Shown one piece after another: positions 53,069 through 64,000 of a DNA stretch of 64,000 bases. The position numbers were made by a program, and so were the translations under genes. The DNA is from Azadirachta indica. Lineage: Eukaryota; Streptophyta; Magnoliopsida; Sapindales; Meliaceae. The stretch lies in the NCBI GenBank assembly GCA_022749755.1, contig CM040441.1, positions 13,579,475-13,643,474 of the forward strand, read 5' to 3'. The notes below the pieces were generated by a model. The model was given only the letters and a program-made list of their open reading frames with translations. It was not told where the DNA came from and did not search any database. The first letter of the stretch is position 1, and every line of letters starts with the position of its first letter.

Positions 53069-55464
53069 ATGGTTGAGTCTCAGGATTTCAAATCCAAAAT
53101 CACTGTTTATGTTGTGGTCTGTTGGATTCTTGCAGCCTTTGGTGGCCTTATGTTTGGTTATGACATTGGAATTTCAGGTATTTTTTATTTTTATTTTTAT
53201 TTTCTCACTTGACTTGGTAGAAGTTTTGTCTGTTTATGATAATAAAAACTGTCTTTACTGAAAATTATGGAACAATATTGTGGATGTATATATATAAGTA
53301 CCACATCCTATAGCTTCTATGCATAAAACTATATATAGGCAAATCCTAAATTTGTCGTTTTACACTACAAGAGTCAAAAAGAATCTTTATAACAGCTATT
53401 TTTTAGCGTGGGTTTGTATTCTTAGTAATTTAAATTAAATTTTAATAACTTGGTGTAAGAATTATAATATTATAAACAAATTAATATTCAATAATATACA
53501 CACATAAACACATATATTTAACCTTCAAAAGTTTTTCGTTTGTATATAACAAATGGTAGTAAGTGATTGGATGCTATCCATCGATCTGAGTAACTGATCC
53601 CGGATTCAAATTAATGTTAAATGTGAAAGAACATGTATTGTTCATATACTTGGTTTTACGAATAAAATTGACATCTAATTTCAGCCTAAATGAAAGAAAT
53701 TGTAGCACATCTATCCCATTTGATCCTTCAACAAGTCAATATTGTCTTGGATTTATTACATGCTTTTTGCTGAAACTATATGTAGGGCTTGGAATGTGAA
53801 TGTTATCATAAATCTATGTTAAATTCAGGTGGGGTAACTGCCATGGATGATTTCTTGATTAAATTCTTTCCTACGGTGTACAAGCGAAGGCTGCATGCTA
53901 GGGAAGACAATTACTGCAAATATGACAATCAATTCCTTCAGCTTTTCACATCTTCACTGTACCTTGCTGCTTTATTTTCAAGCTTTGCTGCATCCAAGGT
54001 TTGCACCAAATTCGGCAGAAAACTCACAATTCTAGTCGCATCTGCCTTTTTCCTTGTCGGAGCAGCCTTAAGCTGTGGTGCCGGAAACCTCTGGATGCTG
54101 ATTATCGGGAGGATTCTTCTTGGAATTGGTGTTGGATTTGGCAATGAGGTTTTCCTACATTACCACAATCTGTTTCTTTGTATAAAATTTTAAGAACTTT
54201 TCGCTTTCATTATGCTAGATTAATCAATTCAATTCCTTGTAAAATATGTCTCTTAAGATATGTGTGTGTATATTATATTGCAGGCTGTTCCTCTATTCTT
54301 GTCAGAGATAGCCCCAGTGCAGCATCGTGGAGCTGTGAACATTCTCTTCCAGCTTTTTGTAACAATAGGAATATTTTTGGCGAATCTGGTGAACTACGGC
54401 ACCTCCAAATTGCATCCAAATGGATGGAGAGTGTCTTTAGGGCTAGCAGGAATACCAGCCACTTTCCTGTTGATAGGTGGTATCGTCATCTCGGAGACAC
54501 CAGCTAGCCTAATTGAGCGCGGAAATGAAGCAGCAGGGGAGAAAACGCTCAGAAAAATAAGAGGTGTAGAAGATGTTAGGGCTGAATTTGAGCAGATTAA
54601 ATTGGCCAGTGATATAGCCCGGCAAGTGAAGCATCCATTCAAGAAACTCATGAAACGTTCAAGCATGCCACCCCTGATTATTGGTGTCATGCTGCAAGTT
54701 TTCCAACAGTTTACTGGAATTAATGCCATAATGTTTTATGCACCTGTTTTGTTTCAAACAGTTGGATTCAAAAATGATGCATCGTTGTTGTCCTCAGTTA
54801 TCACTGGCACCGTTAATGTGTTTAGCACTCTTGTCTCAATCTATGCTGTTGATAAAATTGGGAGGAGAAAATTGCTTCTCCAGGCCTGTGTGCAGATGTT
54901 CATCAGCCAAGTATGATTCGATTCTCTCAACTCCTCCCATGCTTTGCTTTAATTTAATGTACTCAAGCACCATTTTGTTTTTGGCTAATGCAGACTGCAA
55001 TTGGAGGTATTCTACTGGTTCACTTGAAGGCTACATCAAATACACTTACAATGCCACAAGCAGTATTCGTGGTGGTTCTCGTTTGTTTGTTTGTTATGTC
55101 CTTCGCATGGTCATGGGGTCCTCTTGGTTGGTTGATTCCCAGTGAAACGTTCCCTCTGGAAACAAGGACTGCAGGATTTGCCTTCGCAGTTAGCTCTAAC
55201 ATGTTATTCACTTTCCTCATTGCTCAGGCTTTCCTATCGATGATGTGCCACATGCGTGCCTACATATTTTTCTTCTTTTCCGGATGGATTTTAGCGATGG
55301 GGTTGTTTGCACTTTTCCTGCTGCCGGAGACTAAGAACGTGCCTATTGATGTCATGGTTGACAGGGTATGGAAGAAACACCCTGTCTGGAAAAGATTCAT
55401 GGATGATGATGAAGATGACAACGACGACGACAAAAGGAACAAAAGCTCTAGCCCAGCAATTTAG
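53069..55464 (+). CDS. Sugar transport protein, H+/hexose symporter (STP-C)
   Basis: Four exons, 53069-53177, 53829-54148, 54284-54910 and 54994-55464, give 508 aa. GYDIGISGG with the helix-1 Asp, the lid Cys in [43 protein letters not shown] and PETKN are present, so it should be an active 12-helix symporter. Exon 2 has the same 320-nt length as in STP-A/B, but the last exon is split by a short 83-bp intron after MFISQ that A and B lack. The C-terminal tail is strongly acidic (DDDEDDNDDDK). It is outside the 8.1-kb duplication and is an older paralogue, closest to the STP6/STP8-like group by eye. Intron 1 is ~650 bp. Confidence 0.92.
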
Positions 55465-55882
55465 TGACGATACAATTAATTCTAGTTTTTCGAAAAACTT
55501 TTGTCAATTTGGACGTTGTCAAGCTAGTTAATTTCCCGAAACTGTCACGGCGGTACATTTAATAATCCTGTTTAATATCAGATTAATATGTTGGCTAGCT
55601 AGCGTAGTATTCTGATTCAATGTCAAACAAAAACAATACAGCATCAAATAAATCATGTCCATAAAAAATTTATGTATTGCTTGTATTCAGACATCAAAGT
55701 TTTTAAACTATAATTCTGGACATTGATGACAGGAAATGTAAGGGATTGGAAAGGAAAGGAAAATTATCTTGAGCTCTTAATACTGCCCTGTGTTGAAACA
55801 TATGCCACCAAACATCTGAGAACAATGCAGCAGGAATAGCACCAAGTATATATCTCACAAGCAACGACTAAGCACGTAGTTT
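55465..55882. other. Convergent intergenic region STP-C / phytocyanin
   Basis: About 420 bp shared by the 3'UTRs of STP-C (+) and the phytocyanin (-). No additional gene is visible. Confidence 0.6.
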
Positions 55883-57280
55883 TCAAGCAGCAGTAGAGGC
55901 AAAAACTGCGAAAACTATCACAGCCAACCCAATAAGGTTCCCAAGAATAGAGTTCAAATCTCTCAATGATGCCGCATTACTAGAAGAAGGCCCTGGAGCT
56001 TTGGTCGCAGGGACTGAAGGAGGAGGAGGCAATGCAGAAGGCGTTGGAGCCGTATCAGTAGTGCGAAGCACGTTGATGTCGACCTTCTGTCCGGCCTGGC
56101 AGTGTCCTGGGACGCCACAGAAAAAATAGTGATGCCCTTTTCTTGTGATGGTGATGGAATCATTGCCAGTGGTGTAGGTTGCCAATGGGGCTGAGGCATT
56201 GCATGCTCTGTACATTGAGTGTGTCACTCGCATCACATTGTGAAATTGAGGATTGTACTCGAAACCTGGCATAACATCAACACAAACACCAACCTTGAAC
56301 AAATTTTATGGTAAAATTGGAGTAGTAAAATTATGACATTAGTGCAAATCTAGACAGTCGAGCATAAAGTTGTTACTCATCCACTAGCTTCGTAAGAAAT
56401 TAAGAATGAATTTAGTTAATTTGTTTAAAGCAGTCAAAGTATAAAGTCTCATTGACGGAGTTCTGTCATATAATGAGCAAACTTTAACGTCAAGGGCAGT
56501 TAAAAGAGAAAATTTTTCCAGCTCTAACTATAAAAATTTTACAACCAACAAATTAAAATTCCTGTTTTCTTAATCTTCGAGCGATTCTTTAAATCAAGAG
56601 ATAATACTTTTAAATTAAAAAACATGACAATTTTGACTCTTCGGATAAAACATTTCATACTTGTTTGGAAAACACTTCAGTATATATGTATGACCCAGAA
56701 ATTAAAGGTTTTTTTAATCATGTGTGGGTGCTATTATTTAATTTAAAAATATAATGGTCAAAATATTTGATAATGACTAATTTCTATTAATTAAACACTA
56801 ACTTTTAATATATTTTAATAATTTTATATTATAACAACCTTAGTTTCAAAATCATACTGAAAAAGCAATAGCTTAATCATATATTTGCAGTAAAAATCAT
56901 CACGTAATAACATATATTAACTTGTTACTACCGTTAGCCTTTTAACTACTAATTAGTAGAACTTTTTCATGTTATATGAAACTGTCTCAGATTTTTCCGT
57001 AAACTTTCCTCTCATTGTGAATGTTTTTAAAAAATCTCACCATATATATATATATATATATTTGTGAATAGGTTTTTAGGATGTGTTATAACAATGTTTA
57101 GACTTTCTTTTTATTATGGACTAGAAAATCTCACACATGCTCCTACCATAAATATGTGTGGACAGATTTCTAAGTGTGTTATAACTTTCAGTAGATTTTT
57201 TATTGTAAATATGACTAGATTGTAATGTTTAAAGAAAAAAATTAACGATTTGTTATACCTCATAATACTAGTTTGGTCAT

Positions 57281-57313
<33 letters not shown>

Positions 57314-58680
57314 TTTTGACTAATTTTTTTCCCTTCTCTTATTTAGGGATAGTGAAATAAATGGATTGGATTGTTAGGCAATGACATATAATCTGTAGAT
57401 CAAGAAAAGGAACAACCACATAAATCAAAGATTAATTCAAATAAAAAAAAATGCCTTCGCATAGATAATGAAAGTTTGCAGATTTGGACATTCATATCCC
57501 ACAACCAAAAGTAGTTCAATGATGACATCTAATGCTTAATCATGGCTAAACATTTTAATAGTGCCTCTGCAATAATTCTTGGCGTGACCCAAGATGTGAA
57601 TAGAAACACCCATATTGAAGCATGCAAAAATTGATAAAATCATTCATCATATAATCAAATGCGATTAAGACCTATACAGATGTCTTCCGTTCAACGTTTT
57701 TCTCTAGAAAAAACAAACCAAACTCCAAGGAACAAACTAAAGCAGAAACCAAACAGATCCAAGATTTTGGAAAATTTTGTCGTGAATGAAGACTTATATT
57801 GCGAACCCCACCAAGAAGAAAACAAGATAATTAGTGCACAAATAGGTGGTAGGTGTGGCGGCACTTCTGCGCCATACTGAAAGCCGCATGCCATCATTGA
57901 AGCGTGCAAAAATGGATGGCAGGAGTTGAAGATAGATATTTTAAGTGGACCACGTGTACATTCTAATGGCCCACTACATCATGAACCCACCAGCAATTTA
58001 GCTGTCACGTGTACACAAGGGTATACGTGTCATTCATGCTCAGCTCAGTCACAAAGTGGGTTTACTGTCTGATGATTAAACCAAGGAAACCGCATGTGAA
58101 ACCTACCTCATAGCCATAGGCCGGGAGATTCCAAATGTTGTAGCAAACAAACGAACAAACAAACAAACAAACAAACAAACAAGAAAAAGGATACAAAACT
58201 GCAGCTGTTCCTGTTCATGTTTTGGATGCATTATATGATCCATCTGGGAAGGAAATTGCTGTTTTCACTCCCGAATTTGCTTAATCCACTCAAGAATTGG
58301 AGGAAATTTGTAGATGAATGAATATATTGTAGCAGAAAGAGTAGAGAGATGAAACATCAAACAACAGGGAAGTTTCACTAGCAAACGTTTCGCACGGTAA
58401 GAAAATAGACCCAGAAAGAGAGAGGCAACAAAATGTAAAACCCAATGAAAGATTTGGACTAACAAGAAGATGCCAAGAAATTAAACAAAGGAAAATTAAA
58501 CTTACGGATAACGTCACCAACTTGGAAGGTTTTTGGGGCAGCCCACTGCTTGTAATCAATATTGCCAATCGAAGTCCAACCGGCAGAGTCTCCAACTTTG
58601 TGAACAGCTGCATAAGAAACCTGCACCGCAAACAGAGTCGCCATTGCAATCAGAGCCACAGCTTTCGTAACCGAGGCCAT
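55883..58680 (-). CDS. Phytocyanin (blue copper protein), stellacyanin/mavicyanin type with GPI tail
   Basis: Two exons on the minus strand, 58680-58506 and 56265-55883, join to 185 aa. Residues 1-24 are a signal peptide (ends VSYA). The copper domain has His67, Cys108, His113 and axial Gln118 (C-x4-H-x4-Q). Gln instead of Met is typical of stellacyanins and mavicyanin, with lower redox potential. Cys80 and Cys114 should form the family disulfide. A Pro/Ser-rich spacer (about 128-155) and a hydrophobic C-terminus (about 165-185) suggest a GPI-anchored, extracellular, arabinogalactan-like phytocyanin. Members are apoplastic electron-transfer or signalling proteins; no specific substrate can be given. 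The intron (56266-58505, 2.24 kb) is long and contains a cluster of ACGT-core motifs. Confidence 0.9.
57951..58030. promoter_or_regulatory. Cluster of three G-box/ABRE-like motifs in the phytocyanin intron
   Basis: CCACGTGTAC (CACGTG at 57951-57956), TCACGTGTAC (58006-58011) and ATACGTGTC (58023-58031) lie within 80 bp. ACGTGK cores are bound by bZIP and bHLH factors and confer ABA or light responses when clustered. The location, ~475 bp inside the intron from exon 1, would suit an intronic enhancer; this is inference. Confidence 0.35.
58141..58182. repeat. (CAAA)n microsatellite in the phytocyanin intron
   Basis: About ten CAAA units with one CGAA interruption. Likely length-polymorphic. 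Confidence 0.8.
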
Positions 58681-58761
58681 GTCTGCAGAGGTGTGAAGAC
58701 AGTTAAAAGCTGTTGGCTGATGAGGTTGTGAGACTTGAGAGGAGAATCGTGTATGAGCGAC

Positions 58762-58772
58762 TATATATAAAT
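58762..58772 (-). promoter_or_regulatory. Putative TATA box of the phytocyanin gene
   Basis: On the minus strand the sequence reads TTTATATATAG about 85 bp upstream of the ATG at 58680, at a normal plant TATA distance for a short leader. Confidence 0.55.
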
Positions 58773-60327
58773 CTTTGGAGCTGAACTGGGTTTGGTCGTT
58801 GGGACATCATAAAATTGACTGTCTTTGGTCCTCTGTTTGTTTTATTTAAAATAATGAGCTACAAATGGACTGTGATTTATGTTCCTCCTACTTTATTACA
58901 AATAATAATGGATACTTAAAACACGAAATAATTATCCTAACCGCAGTTTGGTGTAAACTTGATTGTAAATGCAGAGTCAATCTTTTCCGTTGCAAACTTT
59001 TACAGGTACTCATACCGTTCTTATACCGAAGCTCCACAGCCCTTTTAGTAAATGCATGTATCGTATGCACTGGACCTCTGTAAATAAAGAACTAAATTTT
59101 GGATGACATGTATTCTGATTCCCCGATCACCCGACAAGCATAAATTCAAGTATTATAAATTCTTGACTGCAATTTGAGGATCTGATCGAATTGAAAATGA
59201 ATTGATAATTAACATTATCTCGGCATTAAACTATTAGTAATACGGTAGTTGCATACACAACTAGCTGTTTTTCACATGATCATCTTTGTTTAGCGAACGT
59301 TATGTTTGAAGCCCTTCGAAGGAAAGAATGTCTGGGAATGTTGGCAAATTTTTTTTTATTTTTTATTATTAATATTTTAAAATCGGTTAGTATGATGGCA
59401 ATATTGGCGGGCAATATGATTTCATTCTTGTTAAAAGTTATATTGCTTTATAAGTGGGAGAACTGCAGCCTAGCTTGGTTTCTACACTTTCCCTACAGCA
59501 CGTTACATAGCTCATTTTCTATCAAAAGTAATAGTAGATCTTAGATTTTCTTAGCAAAAATAAAGAGTTTAGCCAACGCTTCATGTATAATCTTTCATTT
59601 GACGTATTAGACGAGTTGTCAAGTTAGTGGATGTAATGTCATTTTGAGTTGGTGAAAGATATACATTGACGGGTTAAAATCTGAAGGAACAATTAAACGA
59701 AGAAGAAGATATATGATTATTTCAGTGGTGCTTTCTTTCCTTCTCTTATTTTCTCGTAATTCTTTATTTGCAACGATTTGTTTGCTGATCACTGTAGGTT
59801 ACATATTATAGAGGGATTTGGATTCAGTTCTGATCTTTTATATGTTAGACTTTAAAAAATTCATTGACGCATAATATGATCAAAATAAAAAGTTAAAATT
59901 ACACTTTAAAAAATTTATTAATTAATTCTAAAATTATTTTTTTAACTTTTTAATACAGGATCAAGCAGTTCCTCATTAGCGGGTTTACATCTTATTAAGA
60001 TTGAAAAGCATGCTAAGCAAAAAGATTTCAACACTCTTTTTCTTTAAGCCTTAAATGTCATTTGTTCAAATATGCTAATAGAAGTTCAAGAAATTAGAAA
60101 AAAGCGCAAAAATTATTTTGCTCTAGAGACAAGTTTGCAGAGTGCATACATATTAAAACAAGTGATTCCATTTCGAAATATCCATTTGTGGCACATATAT
60201 AAGAAGCCACCAAACTCTCTTAAATCATTCCTTAAACAGCATAGAGACTAAGAATAAATTTGTTACCTATCTTCTAATGTATATTGTATTCTAGTACAGA
60301 AAGTGCCGTTTTTAAAGTTTCTCAAAT
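58773..60327. other. Intergenic region, phytocyanin promoter and STP13 3' flank
   Basis: AT-rich, with no gene recognised. The right ~150 bp are probably the STP13 3'UTR. Confidence 0.55.
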
Positions 60328-62636
60328 TTACAACTGGGAAACCGGATCAAACCCATTAGTGTGCCCGTTTTTCTTCGGGCCATTACCATCAACACCAGGT
60401 GCCACCTCGTCGGAGTAGTCCATAAATCTCTTCCAGAACCAGTGCTGCTTCCACACTCTCTCTGTCATCTCTTCAATTGGGACATTTTTTGTCTCAGGAA
60501 CGAGGAAAAATACAAAGACTGACATGATGAAAACCCAGCCAGAGAAGAACAAGAAGATGCCAAACTTAAAATGGCAGAGCATTGAAAGGAAGGCCTGAGC
60601 TATCACAAAAGTGAAGAGCAAATTCACACAAACGGTTACACTCTGCCCAGCTGAACGTGTCTCGAGTGGGAATGTTTCACTGGGAATTAGCCAACCAAGA
60701 GGTCCCCAAGACCAAGCAAAAGCAGAGATGAAAGTGCAAATCATGATAACAACTAGGACTGCAAAGCCGGTGTGGAGATCTTCCGAGTGGTCTTTAACCT
60801 TGATTCCCAGTACAATTGCTATTACAACTTGAGAGAAGAACATTTGGATTCCAGCTTCAAGTAACAGCACGCGACGCCCCACTTTGTCGACGGAGTAGAT
60901 GGATACTATAGTTGAGATGACATTAACTGCCCCAGTTATGACAGTTGAGTAAAGGGAAGCGTTGCCGCCAAATCCCAAAGTGTTAAACAGGACTGGGGCA
61001 TAAAACATGATCGCATTGATTCCTGTACATTGCTGGAAGATCTGTTACACGTACAAAGAACAGCAAAAGTTAATGTCTATATAATTCAGATATAAAATTG
61101 TAATGTGAGCCCGGTGATCAAGCTGGGGAAAATGCAATTATGCTCTCAGTACAGCGTAAGCAACACCGACCTGCAAGGCCATAGCAATGACGAGCTGGGG
61201 CCGGTTCCTCCGTTTGAGTAAATTTCTAAATGGGTGTTTCACTTCTTTGGCTATACGACTTGCCTCAACAAGCTCCAAGAACTCAGGTTCAATCTTGTCA
61301 GTTCCCCTGATCTTTCTGAGCACAGCTTTTCCTTCTTCCAAGCGACCACGCTCCACAAGACTATTAGGAGTGTCAGTCACCAGCAGGGCTCCCCCAGTTA
61401 GAAGAAGGGCAGGAATGCCAGCCAAACCCAGTGACAGTCTCCAACCCCATCCTGCTTTAATGCTGTTTGTTGCAAGAGAAAACAATATTGACAGTCAGCA
61501 AGAAAGTCAGAATTTAAACAGAGCTGAAAGAAAGTTATTAGCACTATTTCCTCCCACAAATATGTTTGAAATGACATTCCATTCTTAATTGATAAATATG
61601 TAGTTTGCAGATTAATTTGAGTGAACTATAGGACCCATTGAGGTCCGCTTGAGAAGCGAAATCCAATTTTATGATCCACAAATTTGCACATGCAAGGGTC
61701 ATTGCAGAAGGACGTTCAGATTAATTCAAAATGCAATGTATGGATATCTGCCTACGATATTAAATGACCTAGCTGAAAATCATTGAAGGTCGTTCATTGA
61801 CTTGGCTTTTCAGAATTCTGTAGATGAACAATGAGCATAAATATGATGGTGTATGTTAGTTTGAATGGCTTATCCAAAATGAATAAGTGTGTCTCTTGCA
61901 AACATTTTTCTTCAATAATTTTAGCAATGTCCAATAACTTATTAAAGAAGCATAGTATACTCGAGACATCGAATTACAGACTTCAGATTAAAATCTTAAA
62001 AAACAGCTGCCTTATGGGAATTCAAACCATTTTAATAGGGCAATATAAAATGAAATTGGTGAAGGTTGAACAATCTTAAAATGCAAGAGAGACCTTGGAA
62101 TTGTTAATGGCCCCATATCAAGCCCATATAAAGGTATTATTATTAAATTGGTACACCTTGAAATTAAGCATCGTCCGACTTAAAAAAATAAGTACTCAAC
62201 CAATTCCTTAATTTCAACAGTCAAGCATGTTGTATATGCGATATGCCTGGAAGCAAAGTCAACGATGAACAAAAAATCTATAGATTTTTCAACAGTTGTC
62301 ACCTTCGTCTATCTAGCGATTCTACATAAGGGCACGTGTAATGCTATAACCGCTTAATTTGCAGAGCTATTATTTTAAGAAAAATTTATAAAATTTAGGT
62401 GCAAACAAAATGTCAATTCAACGCGAAGTTCACAGATTCTTTTTTGTGTTCTCTGGTCATAAAGAATAAATAAATGAAGAATCAGTGGCAAAGATGAATA
62501 ATTGGACTTACTGCGAGGTCCCATAATTGACCAGATTGGCGAAAAGAATGCCGATGGTGACGTTAAGCTGGAACAGGATGTTAAGTCCTCCACGTATCCT
62601 TGTCGGGGCTATTTCCGATAGAAACAGAGGTACAGC
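60328..62636 (-). CDS. STP13: Sugar transport protein 13 (3' part; first exons lie beyond the window)
   Basis: Three exons on the minus strand: 62636-62512, 61462-61171 and 61041-60328. They start at [11 protein letters not shown] and run to the stop, covering about the C-terminal two thirds (~376 aa). [57 protein letters not shown] and [11 protein letters not shown] are visible. The tail [13 protein letters not shown] matches the distinctive STP13 ending (NGFDP). STP13 is a high-affinity plasma-membrane H+/hexose symporter, induced in senescence, cell death and pathogen attack, that retrieves apoplastic sugar. Its introns (after YGTS and after MALQ) differ from those of STP-A/B/C, marking a separate clade. 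The upstream intron exceeds 1.36 kb, since no exon matching the lid region is visible up to 64000. Confidence 0.93.
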
Positions 62637-64000
62637 CTGTTTTATATTCATTATGCAATATTATCAAATCAGGAATAATAATAAATATATCATTTCCCAA
62701 TAAGTAAATGGCTACAACTCGGACCATACGAGCACAATCTAATATTAAAAGCAATAAAAGATTTCCTGCATTTGATGCAGCCCAATAACATTAAGTTAGT
62801 CCTTAGTCCTTACTAACAGTTGGCAAAAAGTACACATGAGAAGTGAAAAAAACTACACAAGTTGATCTAACTGAAACCTTCGACAGGCATAACCAACTTA
62901 ACTAGGTTGCATCTTGTGCGGTCTAATTTATTACTGCGTGCGAATAAAACTTGTGTAGAAATCTATAAATTTTGGAGTTTCAGTATTTTAAGTTCTAGAC
63001 CTTCCTTGAATCTTGAAATGAAGCAATACTATATGCATAAATGTCAAATTTTGTGACATAGGTTGTTGAGTTTGGGTCCAAGTAACTACTAAAGGATAAG
63101 ATAAACAATTCCTCAGTTCCAAGATAAAAAGGTGCACAAAAACTAAAGACTACGAAATTGAAAGAAAGTCTAGTGGATAGTCACGTTACTCGCCCAAAAA
63201 AAAAAAAAAAACTGACTTTTATACAGAAAGTGATTATATATGGAAGCAATAAAATTGTTCTAGTTGGACTTTCAGATAGCTCCAAGCTAACGAACATTAT
63301 CGCATGATGTATTCTCACATTAAGCCAATATGAAAAACAAAGTCTCTATCACTCAAAAGAAAAGGTAAAAAAATAAATCAAATTTTGATCTAAAAGAGAT
63401 TTGGAAACACTTCTGGATGATTAAGACTTTTGGATACGAAAGAGATCATGTAATTTTCATAATCTCTTATTTGATTCATGAGCTCCTCTTGCACCCAGTC
63501 GATGGGATTAATTAGCAGCCTAACGTGGGGAACACTTGTCCCCACCAACCAACGGCCTATTCATGCAGAAAAAGGCCATCCGATGTGAGATTGGCAAGTG
63601 GCAAAAAGAAATTGGCTTCACATAAGAAAATTAAATGAAACGAGTTTTTACTAAAAACATGCCATATATATCAGCATCATTCAACAACATGTAGCCTTAA
63701 TTTGATGCACTAATATCATGTTTGTAAGGCAACCTTAACTGGAGACCACGCAATATACAACATTCCCTTCTTTTAGTATTCTATGTTTAATTAATGTTTT
63801 GCTTTAACAGTTAAACTCCTTCGATCACCTTAGCTCCTCAACTTGCCGACAATAGGAAAATATAATAACACAATCATATATATATGTGTATATAAGAAAT
63901 CACAAAATCAAAAAGACTTTATAAGTGAAAGTGTGAAACCAACCCCACAACCAAATTAGATCCGTCTAATTTCAGTCACAAAAATTAGCGAAACAATTAT
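62637..64000 (-). other. Part of an STP13 intron (window edge)
   Basis: No reading frame or splice-linked segment resembling the expected GVTS/YCKYDNQ exon was found, so this is probably intron. It holds an A-run near 63196 and AT-rich DNA. The remaining 5' exons should lie past 64000. Confidence 0.6.

Overview
This is nuclear DNA from a flowering plant. It is AT-rich, with long introns and GT-AG splice sites, many (TA)n tracts, fold-back elements, and proteins close to eudicot families. A woody rosid such as Citrus fits, but that is an inference from overall resemblance and was not tested by a search.

Gene order is: MAKR-type kinase regulator (-, 6490-7494); cyclin T (+, 11874-17796); peroxisomal long-chain acyl-CoA synthetase LACS6 (+, 20381-28255); chloride channel CLC-d (+, 30580-38392); sugar transporter STP-A (+, 41669-43399); a 3'-only CLC-d pseudogene (44827-45904); STP-B (+, 49927-51688); STP-C (+, 53069-55464); a GPI-tailed phytocyanin (-, 55883-58680); and the 3' part of STP13 (-, 60328-62636), whose first exons lie beyond the window. 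I rebuilt the exons of each gene by eye. The coding lengths come out in frame: cyclin T 370 aa, LACS6 695 aa with 23 exons, CLC-d 801 aa with 23 exons, STP-A and STP-B 514 aa each, STP-C 508 aa, phytocyanin 185 aa.

The left half (1-38 kb) holds ordinary single-copy housekeeping genes. LACS6 carries a textbook PTS2 and two consecutive GC-AG introns. CLC-d has a perfect 79-bp tandem duplication just upstream of its promoter.

The right half (36-64 kb) is the dynamic part. A direct tandem duplication of about 8.1 kb runs from intron 16 of CLC-d to beyond STP-A. It produced both the CLC-d pseudogene and STP-B. The two copies have since diverged: unit 1 gained three related fold-back elements at (TA)n tracts, and unit 2 gained an AT-rich 2.1-kb insertion with a degenerate ~260-bp tandem array. 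STP-A and STP-B nevertheless share an apparently identical 1,125-bp tract flanked by ~8-9% divergence, the signature of gene conversion. With STP-C and STP13 the locus holds four H+/hexose symporters in about 21 kb.

I found no prokaryotic-type system, CRISPR array, rRNA or confident tRNA. The most notable material is the duplication/conversion history and the new repeat arrays, not a new biochemical system.
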